Below are positions 16,634 through 25,657 of a stretch of DNA of 64,000 bases, piece by piece. Numbering within the stretch: position 1 is the stretch's first letter; each line of letters opens with the position of its first letter. Under the pieces are notes generated by a model. That model had not been told where the DNA came from. It did not search any database and saw only the letters and a list, made by a program, of their open reading frames with translations. The position numbers were made by a program, and so were the translations under genes. The DNA comes from Flagellimonas chongwuensis (GTDB lineage: Bacteria > Bacteroidota > Bacteroidia > Flavobacteriales > Flavobacteriaceae): contig NZ_WYET01000002.1 of NCBI RefSeq assembly GCF_013376415.1, positions 124,001 to 188,000 on the forward strand. Reading direction: 5' to 3'.

Positions 16634-17020
16634 ATGAACTATAATCAAATTGGCATATTGCTGGGGATTTGCGCCATTGCATTTTTTGGCTTTACCCTGC
16701 AAAAAGTGGGCAATCCATACCTGAAAGGCTTATGGAAAAGTGGTCTTTTGGTGTTTGCCCTATATGCCGTCCTTTTAATTTTCATTGAAATACGTTGGCA
16801 GTTCATTTCGGATTATGCCAGTAAATATGATTTGAACGGAAACGGTTTTGTGGATCTCAACGAATATTCCGAGGAGGCCATAGCAGCCATGAACAGAAAA
16901 ACCTATGGTTCAACTATCAGAGGGTACGCCCCTTTGACCATGGCCGTGATTTCATCCATTATCGGTTTTGCCTTTTTGTTGAGTGACTGGTCCGTGATAC
17001 GTTTAAAAAACAAAGAATAG
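16634..17020 (+). CDS. Small membrane protein with an EF-hand-like loop
   Basis: The 128-residue protein starts MNYNQIGILLGICAIAFFGF. I prefer this ATG to the TTG six bases upstream. Three hydrophobic segments are visible (about residues 6-22, 34-52 and 98-118). Between the second and third lies 'YDLNGNGFVDLNEYSEEAI', which matches the EF-hand calcium loop D-x-N-x-N-G-x-x-D-x-x-E. The loop may bind Ca2+ on one face of the membrane. It lies 16 bp after purE and 11 bp before the M3 peptidase gene, so it is probably in their transcript, but no functional link is apparent. Confidence 0.75.
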   Translation: MNYNQIGILLGICAIAFFGFTLQKVGNPYLKGLWKSGLLVFALYAVLLIFIEIRWQFISDYASKYDLNGNGFVDLNEYSEEAIAAMNRKTYGSTIRGYAPLTMAVISSIIGFAFLLSDWSVIRLKNKE

Positions 17021-17031
17021 AAGTAACAACT

Positions 17032-19059
17032 ATGAGCAATCCATTGTTGGAGCCATTTAATGAAGCTCCATTTTCTAAAATAAAGAACGAACATTTTAAG
17101 CCTGCTTTTCTTCAGGCCATCGAGGACACGAAAAAGGAAATCGATGATATTGTGAACAACCCAGAACCCCCGACGTTCGAAAATACGTTGGAGGCCCTGG
17201 ATTTTTCCGGGAAGCAATTGGACCGTATTTCAAGTATCTTTTTCAATTTGAATTCGGCGGAGACCAACGAAGAGATTCAGAAAATCGCCCAAGAGGTATC
17301 GCCCATATTGTCCGAATTCAGTAACGACATTACCTTGAACGAGGGTCTTTTTGCAAGGGTAAAGACCGTTTATGGGCAACGTGACTCTCTGGATTTGACC
17401 ACTGAACAACTGACACTTCTCGAAAAAAAATACAAGAATTTCAGTAGAAACGGAGCCAATTTGAAGGAGGAGAACAAAAAACGTCTTCGGGAAATTGATG
17501 CCGAACTCTCCAAGTTGAAACTCACCTTTGGTGAAAATGTATTGGCCGAGACCAATAAGTATGAAATGCTACTGACGGATGAAAAAGATGTGAACGGATT
17601 GCCCGAAGGAACCAAGGAAGCCGCAGCGCAATTGGCGGAATCCAAGGACAAGGAAGGCTGGCTGATTACTTTGGATTATCCGAGCTATATCCCTTTTATG
17701 AAATATGCCAAGAACCGCGAATTGCGCAAGGAACTTTCCATGGCTTTTGGCAGCAAAGGTTTCCACAATGATGAGCTGGACAACCAAGAAAACGTAAAGC
17801 GCATCGTTAACTTGCGACACGAAAGAGCCAATCTTTTGGGATATAGCACCCATGCCGATTTTGTTCTGGAAGAGCGAATGGCAGAAACTCCCGAAAAAGT
17901 AAAAGACTTTTTGAACGAACTTTTGGAAAAGGCCAAACCTGCTGCTGAAAGAGAATTTACCGAGTTAGAGGCCTACGCCAAGGAATTGGACAACATCGAC
18001 CGTCTGGAAAAGTGGGACAGTGCGTACTATTCCGAAAAGTTGAAACAGAAACTCTTCAATTTGGACGATGAAAAATTGAAACCCTACTTTAAACTGGAAA
18101 ATGTGATCAATGGGGTTTTTAAAGTTGCAGAAAAACTCTTTGGTCTTACTTTTAAAGAAGTGGACAACGTGGACAAATATCATCCAGAGGTTAAAACCTT
18201 CGAGGTATATGAGAACGATAATTTTATCTCGTTGTTCTATGCCGATTTCCACCCTAGGGCGGGAAAACGTGGAGGTGCCTGGATGACCTCATACAAACCA
18301 CAGTATATGTTAAACGGTGAAAACAGCAGACCACATATTTCCAACGTCTGTAATTTTACAAAACCTACGAGTTCAAAGCCCTCACTGCTCACCTTTAATG
18401 AGGTTACAACACTTTTCCATGAATTTGGTCACGGACTTCACGGCATGCTAGCTAACACCACCTACCCTAGCCTATCAGGTACTTCGGTGTATTGGGATTT
18501 TGTGGAACTGCCCAGCCAAGTGATGGAAAATTGGTGTTACGAAAAAGAGGCTTTGGAACTTTTTGCCCATCATTACGAGACAGGTGAGTTGATTCCGATG
18601 GAGTTAGTGGAAAAAATCAAGGAATCCGCTACTTTTCAAGAGGGTATGGCCACGGTTCGCCAATTAAGTTTTGGTTTATTGGACATGGCGTGGCATGGTA
18701 CAGACCCATCAAGCATTGAAAATGTAAAAGACTACGAAGAGCATGCTTTTGAAAGTACAAATTTGTTCCCAGAAACAGCGGAAACATGTATGAGCACATC
18801 ATTCTCACACATTTTTCAAGGCGGATATTCATCTGGCTACTATAGCTACAAATGGGCAGAAGTTCTAGATGCGGACGCCTTCGCCTACTTTAAGGAAAAT
18901 GGAATTTTTAGCAAAACAGTTGCTGATAAATTCAAGGAAAATGTCCTATCAAAAGGAGGAACGGAAAACCCTATGGAACTTTATAAAAAGTTCCGTGGAG
19001 CCGTACCAAATGTCAACGCATTGTTGGAACGTGCTGGGCTTTTGGAGACCAATAATTAA
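17032..19059 (+). CDS. M3 family metallopeptidase (oligopeptidase / peptidyl-dipeptidase type)
   Basis: This 675-residue protein has the M3 thimet-oligopeptidase zinc motif 'LFHEFGHGLHGML' at about residues 461-473, with the third ligand Glu in 'FVELPSQVMENWC'. The N-terminal half is helical, beginning 'PLLEPFNEAPFSKIKNEHFK', as in Dcp/OpdA. It has no signal peptide, so it is cytoplasmic and degrades short peptides. The C-terminal 'FQGGYSSGYYSYKWAEVLDA' is the conserved substrate-binding part. It is the last gene of the purK-purE run. Whether it is a peptidyl-dipeptidase or an oligopeptidase cannot be told from sequence alone. Confidence 0.95.
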   Translation: MSNPLLEPFNEAPFSKIKNEHFKPAFLQAIEDTKKEIDDIVNNPEPPTFENTLEALDFSGKQLDRISSIFFNLNSAETNEEIQKIAQEVSPILSEFSNDITLNEGLFARVKTVYGQRDSLDLTTEQLTLLEKKYKNFSRNGANLKEENKKRLREIDAELSKLKLTFGENVLAETNKYEMLLTDEKDVNGLPEGTKEAAAQLAESKDKEGWLITLDYPSYIPFMKYAKNRELRKELSMAFGSKGFHNDELDNQENVKRIVNLRHERANLLGYSTHADFVLEERMAETPEKVKDFLNELLEKAKPAAEREFTELEAYAKELDNIDRLEKWDSAYYSEKLKQKLFNLDDEKLKPYFKLENVINGVFKVAEKLFGLTFKEVDNVDKYHPEVKTFEVYENDNFISLFYADFHPRAGKRGGAWMTSYKPQYMLNGENSRPHISNVCNFTKPTSSKPSLLTFNEVTTLFHEFGHGLHGMLANTTYPSLSGTSVYWDFVELPSQVMENWCYEKEALELFAHHYETGELIPMELVEKIKESATFQEGMATVRQLSFGLLDMAWHGTDPSSIENVKDYEEHAFESTNLFPETAETCMSTSFSHIFQGGYSSGYYSYKWAEVLDADAFAYFKENGIFSKTVADKFKENVLSKGGTENPMELYKKFRGAVPNVNALLERAGLLETNN

Positions 19060-19143
19060 AATTGATTGAATACTAAAAAACAGTTAATAGCAAATGCTCC
19101 CTGTTAGTATGCTATCGAGGACGCGTCTAACTCGTTTTTAACC

Positions 19144-19176
19144 TTGGAAATATATGTCCAAAAACTATTACATTTG
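19144..19176 (+). promoter_or_regulatory. Bacteroidota-type promoter for the ECF sigma gene
   Basis: A TTG at 19144-19146 and a perfect TANNTTTG element (TACATTTG, 19169-19176) are separated by 22 bp, matching the flavobacterial -33/-7 pattern for the primary sigma factor. The start codon is 16 bp downstream of the -7 element, so the leader is very short. Confidence 0.6.
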
Positions 19177-19192
19177 GTAATTCGATAAGAAT

Positions 19193-19747
19193 ATGGCCAA
19201 TCACAAACTTCAACCGGACACTTGGGTCGACCTGTATGCGGACTACCTGTTCAATTATGCAGTATCGCGTGTAAGCGATGCCGAAATTGCCAAAGATTTG
19301 GTACAGGAAACTTTTTTCGCAGGTTTAAATTCCGCCAAGAATTTTAAAGGCGACGCTGCCGAAAGAACATGGTTGGTATCCATACTCAAGAGAAAGGTTA
19401 TAGATCATTATCGAAAAATCAATTCCAAAAAAGGAAAGGCAGAGGTACGCATCAATTACAGTTCCGATTCCGAAGCAGAAGGCGATTGGCTGGAACAACA
19501 AGTTGCAGACCCCTTTAGCAAGGATGGCGACAATATTTTGGAAAATGAAGAATTGGGTTCAGCTATTCAAGATTGTATCAACAAATTGCCACAAAAACAG
19601 GCCTTGGCTTTTAAATTAAAGACTATTCAAGGCATGAGTACCGAGGATATTTGTAATGAACTGGACATAAATCCGTCCAACCTTTGGGTAATGATCCATA
19701 GGGCAAGGACATCGCTTATGGGTTGTTTAAACGAAAATTGGTTTTAG
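19193..19747 (+). CDS. ECF-type RNA polymerase sigma factor
   Basis: The 184-residue protein has sigma region 2 with 'DYLFNYAVSRVSDAEIAKDL' followed by VQETFFAGL, then 'RTWLVSILKRKVIDHYRKI', a linker containing an acidic stretch, and region 4 with 'QDCINKLPQKQALAFKLKTI' and 'STEDICNELDINPSNLWVMI'. It lacks region 3, as ECF factors do. The next gene starts two bases after the stop and encodes a 76-residue protein with a zinc anti-sigma motif, so the pair probably forms a sigma/anti-sigma unit. The genes it controls are not visible here. Confidence 0.93.
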   Translation: MANHKLQPDTWVDLYADYLFNYAVSRVSDAEIAKDLVQETFFAGLNSAKNFKGDAAERTWLVSILKRKVIDHYRKINSKKGKAEVRINYSSDSEAEGDWLEQQVADPFSKDGDNILENEELGSAIQDCINKLPQKQALAFKLKTIQGMSTEDICNELDINPSNLWVMIHRARTSLMGCLNENWF

Positions 19748-19749
19748 GT

Positions 19750-19980
19750 ATGAAGATTTCATGTAAAGAGGCATCATGTATTTGTGACAAATCCCAGTAC
19801 AAAGAAGCTAGTTTTTGGGACATTGTAAAACTTCGCTTCCACCTTCTTTATTGCAAGGTTTGTCGTGGCTATTCCAAAAAGAACGGCGAGTTGACCTCAT
19901 TGTGCGACCGAGCCGGACTGACCATGCTCTCGGAAGACGACAAAAAGAAAATGAAGAGGGAATTGGAAGAGAAACTCTAA
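19750..19980 (+). CDS. Small zinc-binding anti-sigma factor candidate
   Basis: This 76-residue protein begins MKISCKEASCICDKSQYKEA and contains 'HLLYCKVC', an exact H-x3-C-x2-C zinc anti-sigma (ZAS) motif, with an upstream Cys (C5 or C10) spaced as the fourth ligand. It has no membrane segment and ends in a highly charged helix ('SEDDKKKMKRELEEKL'). I chose the ATG two bases after the sigma stop rather than the longer frame overlapping the sigma gene. By family knowledge it would bind the ECF sigma factor and respond to redox or zinc state. It overlaps the convergent UbiA-like gene by four bases. Confidence 0.8.
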   Translation: MKISCKEASCICDKSQYKEASFWDIVKLRFHLLYCKVCRGYSKKNGELTSLCDRAGLTMLSEDDKKKMKRELEEKL

Positions 19981-20801
19981 AAATAATTCTCGGTCCACCA
20001 GAATAGACAAAACCAAAAAATCGGTATCGCCTCCACCCAGAACATCACAAAATATTTGGATTGCATTCGCTTTTTTGAAACCAGCACTAAAATAAGTGCT
20101 GCGGACAAAATGAGCCGTAATACGATTTCATTTTGATGAATCTCGTCCTTCAAAAACGTCATCAAGAAAAAAATCAAAACAAGCCCTATTCCCAATCGGG
20201 TGGTGTTTTTTATACCCAAAACCTGCGGCAATGTCCGTAAACTTTTATCGTCCCACTGTAAATCCCTGATTTCAAAAGGTAAAATCAACACCAAAACCAA
20301 TAGCATCCTTTGGATAAAGGTCACGGCAAAATCCCAGTCCAAGGTCATTTTTGCATCCAAAACGGGCAATAAGACCGAAAAACCTGCCCAGACAAAGGCT
20401 ACGATATAAATTTTTAACCCTGCCAAATTCCTCAAGTTTTTGGCGCTGGGCAACAAAGGCAGGGCATACAGCGCGGACAACACTCCCAAAATAGCAGTCG
20501 CTATCCAAATATCCCTATTCAGTTGCAGCAAAAAATAAATGGCAAAAACAAAGCAAACAAAGCTGAACATTTGAATCACTTTGTGATAGGCATTCGATAC
20601 GATGAGATACTTATATGCCTCTACCCCATATTTAATAAAGTTGTAGCAAACGATAACACTAAAAAAAATGAAGGCCATTAGATTGATATCCGATGAGCTT
20701 CCCAACAAATGGAAGGTGACGCCCGCCATAGAAATGACCGCAATCGCCACATGAATACTGGCGTCCAGGTAAAAATCAAATATGGCTTTTAGGGTTCGCA
20801 T
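19977..20801 (-). CDS. UbiA-like prenyltransferase family membrane protein, key Asp motif not conserved
   Basis: This 274-residue protein has about eight hydrophobic helices. The second conserved UbiA motif is recognisable as 'PFEIRDLQWDDKSLRTLPQV' (about residues 173-192), but the first Asp-rich loop, normally N-x3-D-x3-D, appears as 'CYNFIKYGVEAYKYL', without the Asp pair. It may have lost prenyl-diphosphate binding or be a divergent transferase. It overlaps the 3' end of the anti-sigma gene by four bases on the opposite strand and is divergent from gcvP. Family call moderate; role unknown. Confidence 0.65.
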   Translation of the reverse strand: MRTLKAIFDFYLDASIHVAIAVISMAGVTFHLLGSSSDINLMAFIFFSVIVCYNFIKYGVEAYKYLIVSNAYHKVIQMFSFVCFVFAIYFLLQLNRDIWIATAILGVLSALYALPLLPSAKNLRNLAGLKIYIVAFVWAGFSVLLPVLDAKMTLDWDFAVTFIQRMLLVLVLILPFEIRDLQWDDKSLRTLPQVLGIKNTTRLGIGLVLIFFLMTFLKDEIHQNEIVLRLILSAALILVLVSKKRMQSKYFVMFWVEAIPIFWFCLFWWTENYF

Positions 20802-20873
20802 TCAGATAAAAAATTAGGCCTTGTCACTAAGGTTAATTGGTGGTTAACAACTTTACCCTAGAGACCTTCAAAA

Positions 20874-20907
20874 TTGGCTATTTTGATTGAATTAATCCCT
20901 AATTTTG
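20874..20907 (+). promoter_or_regulatory. Bacteroidota-type promoter for gcvP
   Basis: TTG at 20874-20876 and TAATTTTG (20900-20907) fit the TTG-N17-23-TANNTTTG pattern with a 23-bp spacer. The ATG of gcvP is 20 bp downstream, so there is no room for a glycine riboswitch in the leader. Confidence 0.55.
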
Positions 20908-20927
20908 TGCACTTTATTGGATTGAAC

Positions 20928-23780
20928 ATGAACACAGAGGTTTTTGCCGCCAGACACATTGGCATCACAGAAAGAGACTTGCCCCACATGCTCGAAACCA
21001 TTGGGGTGGAAAGTATGGAACAGCTCATTTATGAGACCATCCCCGACGATATCAAACTTAAAAAACCATTGGACCTGCCAGAAGGTATCAGCGAACATGA
21101 GTTCCTGAGCCATCTGAACGAACTGGCCAAGAAAAACAAGGTTTTTAAGACCTATATTGGATTGGGATACCATGAATCGCTAACTCCATCTGTAATCAAA
21201 AGAAATATTCTGGAAAATCCGGGATGGTATACCGCTTACACACCCTACCAGGCAGAGATTGCCCAAGGTAGATTGGAGGCGCTTTTAAATTTCCAGACCA
21301 TGGTCTCGGACCTTACCGGAATGGAAATTGCCAATGCATCGCTATTAGATGAGAGCACGGCGGCATCCGAAGCCATGAACATGTTGTTCGAACTCCGTAG
21401 CCGTCAACAGAAAAAAAGCGGTGCAGTAAAATTCTTTGTATCTGAAGAAATATTGCCTCAAACACTGAGCTTGTTGGAAACAAGAGCTATTCCTTTGGGT
21501 ATAGAACTTGTAATCGGCGACCACGAGACTTTTGATTTTTCAGAAGAATTCTATGGTGCGTTGTTACAATACCCGGGCAAGCATGGTCAAGTTAACGACT
21601 ATGGCTCTTTTGTGGAAAAAGCCAAGGAAAATGAAATTAAGGTAGCGGTCGCTGCCGATATTTTGAGCTTGGTACTATTGACGCCTCCGGGTGAATGGGG
21701 CGTGGATGCCGTTGTGGGCACCACCCAACGTTTCGGTATCCCACTGGGGTATGGGGGGCCACATGCCGCTTTCTTCGCTACCAAAGAAGAGTATAAAAGA
21801 AGTATTCCAGGACGTATCATCGGCATCACGAAGGATACCGATGGTAACCCTGCTCTACGTATGGCATTGCAAACTAGGGAGCAGCATATAAAACGGGACA
21901 AAGCGACCTCAAATATTTGCACCGCGCAAGTATTATTGGCCGTTATGGCGGGCATGTACGCCGTTTATCATGGTCCCGAAGGTTTAAAATATATCGCCAA
22001 CAAAGTTCACAACAACACCAAAAAGCTGGTCGGCGCTTTGGAAGCTCATGGTTTTGAGCAAACGAACAGTGCTTATTTTGATACTGTTGAGGTAAAGGTG
22101 AAAGACAGCAGCAAACTTAAAGAAGTTGCAGAAAGTAAAGGTATCAACCTTCACTACATTGATGAGACCAAAGTTTCCATCTCTTTGAATGAAGCTGTTT
22201 CCAATACTGATGTGGACACTTTGATTTCCTGCTTCTTGGAATCACATGAGTTGGGTGAAAAATCTTTGAGTGATGTTCAGTTGGGCGAAGCTATTCCAAC
22301 CAACCTACAAAGACAGGCTCCTTTTATGGAGCACGAAGTCTTCAACTCCTATCATTCGGAGACCGAGTTGATGCGTTACATCAAAAAATTGGAGCGCAAG
22401 GATTTGGCATTAAACCAGTCTATGATCTCTTTGGGAAGCTGCACCATGAAACTGAATGCCGCATCGGAAATGTTGCCATTGAGCTGGGGAGAATGGGGCA
22501 ACATTCACCCATTTGTACCTTTAGATCAAGCGGAAGGTTACCAAACTGTCCTAAAATCGCTAGAAGAACAATTAAATGTAATTACCGGGTTTTCTGCCAC
22601 CTCCCTTCAACCCAACTCTGGTGCGCAAGGTGAATATGCGGGTCTTATGGTCATCCGTGCTTACCATGAATCCAGGGGTGAGGGACACCGCAACATATGT
22701 TTGATTCCTGCTTCAGCGCACGGGACCAATCCTGCTTCGGCTGTAATGGCGGGCATGAAGGTCGTTGTGACCAAGACCGATGAAAAAGGAAATATCGATT
22801 TGAACGATTTGGAAGAAAAAGTGAACCAGCATGCCGAAAATCTTTCCGCATTGATGGTTACCTACCCTTCTACCCATGGCGTTTTTGAATCGTCCATTAA
22901 AGAGATTACCAAACTTATCCACGATAACGGCGGACAAGTATACATGGATGGTGCCAATATGAATGCACAGGTCGGATTGACCAATCCCGCTACCATTGGT
23001 GCCGATGTTTGTCACTTGAACCTTCACAAGACCTTTGCCATCCCGCACGGTGGTGGAGGACCAGGTGTTGGACCTATTTGTGTTGCCGAGCAGTTGAAAC
23101 CGTTTTTACCGACCAATCCAGTAATTCCTACGGGGGGAGAAAATGCCATCACGGCCATTTCATCCGCTCCTTGGGGAAGCTCTTTGGTGTGTTTGATTTC
23201 ATACGGATACATCAAAATGTTAGGTTCAGAAGGACTGACGAACGCCACCAAAGCGGCTATTTTGAACGCAAATTACATCAAAGACCGACTAAAAGGAAAA
23301 TTCGATGTACTATATACTGGTGAAAGAGGCCGTGCCGCTCACGAAATGATCATTGATTGCAGACCGTTTAAAGCAAATGGCATTGAAGTTACCGATATTG
23401 CCAAGCGTTTGATTGATTATGGTTTCCACGCACCAACGGTATCATTCCCAGTAGCTGGAACTTTAATGATAGAGCCAACGGAAAGTGAAAGCCGTGCCGA
23501 ACTGGACCGCTTCTGCAACGCATTATTGTCCATTAGAACGGAAATTGATGAGGCTTCCGCAGATGATACGGACAATGTCCTGAAAAATGCGCCGCATACA
23601 TTGGCCATGGTTACCAGCGATTCTTGGGAGCACCCATATAGCAGGGAAAAAGCAGCCTTCCCATTACCCTATATAGCCGAAAACAAATTTTGGCCAAGCA
23701 TACGAAGAACCGATGAAGCGTTTGGGGATCGTAATTTAATGTGCACCTGTGCACCTATCGAAGATTACATAGAAGCCTAA
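20928..23780 (+). CDS. gcvP: Glycine dehydrogenase (decarboxylating), P protein
   Basis: This 950-residue protein is the homodimeric, fused form of the glycine cleavage P protein, which decarboxylates glycine and passes the aminomethyl group to lipoyl-GcvH. It starts '[20 protein letters not shown]'. The longer upstream frame lacks family residues. The inactive first half has '[20 protein letters not shown]'. The second half has '[17 protein letters not shown]' and the PLP Lys in '[18 protein letters not shown]' near residue 700. The end, '[13 protein letters not shown]', is conserved. The gene stands alone between its own promoter and a strong terminator; gcvT and gcvH are not nearby. Confidence 0.98.
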   Translation: MNTEVFAARHIGITERDLPHMLETIGVESMEQLIYETIPDDIKLKKPLDLPEGISEHEFLSHLNELAKKNKVFKTYIGLGYHESLTPSVIKRNILENPGWYTAYTPYQAEIAQGRLEALLNFQTMVSDLTGMEIANASLLDESTAASEAMNMLFELRSRQQKKSGAVKFFVSEEILPQTLSLLETRAIPLGIELVIGDHETFDFSEEFYGALLQYPGKHGQVNDYGSFVEKAKENEIKVAVAADILSLVLLTPPGEWGVDAVVGTTQRFGIPLGYGGPHAAFFATKEEYKRSIPGRIIGITKDTDGNPALRMALQTREQHIKRDKATSNICTAQVLLAVMAGMYAVYHGPEGLKYIANKVHNNTKKLVGALEAHGFEQTNSAYFDTVEVKVKDSSKLKEVAESKGINLHYIDETKVSISLNEAVSNTDVDTLISCFLESHELGEKSLSDVQLGEAIPTNLQRQAPFMEHEVFNSYHSETELMRYIKKLERKDLALNQSMISLGSCTMKLNAASEMLPLSWGEWGNIHPFVPLDQAEGYQTVLKSLEEQLNVITGFSATSLQPNSGAQGEYAGLMVIRAYHESRGEGHRNICLIPASAHGTNPASAVMAGMKVVVTKTDEKGNIDLNDLEEKVNQHAENLSALMVTYPSTHGVFESSIKEITKLIHDNGGQVYMDGANMNAQVGLTNPATIGADVCHLNLHKTFAIPHGGGGPGVGPICVAEQLKPFLPTNPVIPTGGENAITAISSAPWGSSLVCLISYGYIKMLGSEGLTNATKAAILNANYIKDRLKGKFDVLYTGERGRAAHEMIIDCRPFKANGIEVTDIAKRLIDYGFHAPTVSFPVAGTLMIEPTESESRAELDRFCNALLSIRTEIDEASADDTDNVLKNAPHTLAMVTSDSWEHPYSREKAAFPLPYIAENKFWPSIRRTDEAFGDRNLMCTCAPIEDYIEA

Positions 23781-23800
23781 AAACCATTATAAACATTGAT

Positions 23801-23838
23801 AAAAAGCCTTGATTCTAAAATTAAATCAAGGCTTTTTT
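23801..23838 (+). terminator. Rho-independent terminator of gcvP
   Basis: The stem AAAAAGCCTTGATT / AATCAAGGCTTTTT has a 9-nt AT-rich loop and ends in a run of six T. It begins 20 bp after the gcvP stop. Confidence 0.9.
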
Positions 23839-23882
23839 GTCTTCTGCCATTTGATGGTTATCTTTTTGGATATTGTAAAATT

Positions 23883-23900
23883 TATTATGCATGCATAATA
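23883..23900. promoter_or_regulatory. 18-bp perfect palindrome upstream of the KAS III gene
   Basis: The sequence TATTATGCATGCATAATA is its own reverse complement. It lies about 48 bp before the start codon of the ketoacyl synthase gene, after the gcvP terminator, where an operator for a dimeric repressor would be expected. No -7 TANNTTTG element is clear beside it. The regulator is unknown. Confidence 0.45.
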
Positions 23901-23948
23901 TTAATGGTTCGATATCTTAACTTGTATTGAATAAAACCTCCGCATAAC

Positions 23949-25007
23949 ATGAAAATTGGCATCACAGGTACCGGAAGCCATATCCCTTCCATAATTACCA
24001 AAAACGAAGATTTTTTGAACCATCAGTTTATGGAAACCGATGGATCGTCCTTTGGACAGGAAAATAATGTTATCATTGAAAAATTTGAGGCCATAACGGG
24101 CATTGCCAATCGAAGGTATGCCGAACCGGACCTGAAGACATCGGACATTGGTTTTTTAGCGGCAGAAGAAGCTATTGCCTCTGCCAAAGTAGATAAAGAA
24201 GAACTCGATTACATAATCTTCGCCCATAATTTTGGTGACCTTACTCCTGGTAAAATGCAAGGCGATACACTACCTAGCTTAGCGACCAGGGTTAAGCATT
24301 TGCTACGCATCCAGAACCCCAAATGTGTAGCCTACGATTTAATTTTTGGTTGTCCGGGTTGGATTGAGGGTATGATTCAAGCGACCGCATTTATCAAAAG
24401 TGGAATAGCCAAAAAATGCTTGGTCATAGGGGCCGAAACATTATCCAGGGTGGTGGACCCGCACGACCGTGACAGCATGATTTTTTCCGATGGTGCCGGT
24501 GCCGCAATACTTGAAGGCAATACTACACATGGAGAAATATTATCACATGCATCGGAAACGTACGCCAATGAAGAGGCTTACTATCTTTATTTTGATAAAT
24601 CCAATAGTCCTTTAGAACCCAAGGATAAGCGCTATATTAAAATGCAAGGGCGAAAAATTTACGAATTTGCTTGCATTAACGTACCTAAGGCCATGGCTTC
24701 TTGCCTTGATGATAGTGGAATTGACATTGATGACGTTAAAAAGATTTTTATTCATCAAGCCAACGAAAAAATGGACGAGGCCATCATCAAAAGATTCTAC
24801 AAAATCTATGGAAAAACCGTACCCGAACATGTAATGCCCATGAGCATCCATGACCTCGGAAACAGTTCCGTTGCTACGGTGCCCACACTTTACGATATGG
24901 TTCTGAAAGGAAAACTTCCTGAACATCAGGTCAACCCTGGCGATGTTGTTATTTTTGCCAGTGTCGGGGCCGGAATGAACATCAATGCCATTGTATATAA
25001 ATGCTAG
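23949..25007 (+). CDS. 3-oxoacyl-ACP synthase III family protein (KAS III / FabH-like)
   Basis: The 352-residue thiolase-fold enzyme has the triad of KAS III: Cys in 'YDLIFGCPGWIEGMIQA' near residue 135, His in 'KKIFIHQANEKMDEAI' near 268 and Asn in 'HDLGNSSVATVPTLYD' near 303. It begins 'MKIGITGTGSHIPSIITKNE'. Such enzymes condense an acyl-CoA with malonyl-ACP to start fatty acid chains or catalyse related condensations. It is not next to plsX, rpmF or acpP, where the housekeeping fabH usually lies, so it may be a second, specialised copy. A methyltransferase and a glycosyltransferase gene follow on the same strand. Confidence 0.9.
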   Translation: MKIGITGTGSHIPSIITKNEDFLNHQFMETDGSSFGQENNVIIEKFEAITGIANRRYAEPDLKTSDIGFLAAEEAIASAKVDKEELDYIIFAHNFGDLTPGKMQGDTLPSLATRVKHLLRIQNPKCVAYDLIFGCPGWIEGMIQATAFIKSGIAKKCLVIGAETLSRVVDPHDRDSMIFSDGAGAAILEGNTTHGEILSHASETYANEEAYYLYFDKSNSPLEPKDKRYIKMQGRKIYEFACINVPKAMASCLDDSGIDIDDVKKIFIHQANEKMDEAIIKRFYKIYGKTVPEHVMPMSIHDLGNSSVATVPTLYDMVLKGKLPEHQVNPGDVVIFASVGAGMNINAIVYKC

Positions 25008-25092
25008 TTTAAAAAACATCCACAACCCACTATTGACAACCAAACTCAAAACTTATTTGGGATTTGTGAATTGTTTTTTGGAATTTTAGGGC

Positions 25093-25620
25093 ATGTACGA
25101 AAACAACTTTCCCAACAAGCGCTATAAGCATACTTTGGCGTTTTTGAATAAACATATCTCCCCTTCTGAATCCATTTTGGATCTTGGGGTGGAAAATCCC
25201 TTTTCTGAAATTATGAAGTCCAATGGATATTCGGTGACAAATACAACCGGAGAAGATTTGGACGTGGATTTTAAACATGTGGGACAATCGGATGCCGATG
25301 TGGTGACCGCTTTTGAGATTTTTGAGCATTTGGTGGCACCACTGAATGTTTTAAAAGAGATCAAAGCAACGAAATTAGTTGCTAGCATTCCGATGCGGCT
25401 GTGGTTCTCGCCCGCTTACCGTAGCAAGACCGACCCATGGGACCGGCACTATCACGAGTTTGAGGATTGGCAATTTGATTGGCTTTTGGAAAAAGCAGGG
25501 TGGACCATTAAAGATTCCGCTAAATGGACCAACCCCACTAAAAAAATAGGTCTTCGTCCCATTCTCCGATATTTTACAAATCGGTACTATATCGTATATG
25601 CAGAAAGAACAAAAAACTAA
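25093..25620 (+). CDS. SAM-dependent methyltransferase (class I)
   Basis: This 175-residue protein has a short class I methyltransferase fold: motif I 'ESILDLGVENPFSEIMKSNG' near residues 27-46, where the usual Gly-rich loop is partly changed to LGVENP; motif II-like 'ADVVTAFEIFEHLVAPLNVL' near residue 70; and 'ATKLVASIPMRLW'. The E-x-x-E-H context is typical of type 11/12 methyltransferases acting on small molecules or lipids. It lies between the KAS III and glycosyltransferase genes, with 37-85 bp gaps, and may modify the same unknown product. Substrate unknown. Confidence 0.75.
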   Translation: MYENNFPNKRYKHTLAFLNKHISPSESILDLGVENPFSEIMKSNGYSVTNTTGEDLDVDFKHVGQSDADVVTAFEIFEHLVAPLNVLKEIKATKLVASIPMRLWFSPAYRSKTDPWDRHYHEFEDWQFDWLLEKAGWTIKDSAKWTNPTKKIGLRPILRYFTNRYYIVYAERTKN

Positions 25621-25657
25621 TTTGGGAGAAGTCCCGAGATTTTTGGACTTTTAACCA

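Noticed and set aside
20802-20927. Possible glycine riboswitch upstream of gcvP
   Set aside because: The -7 element sits 20 bp before the start codon and the leader is too short; no aptamer pattern is seen.
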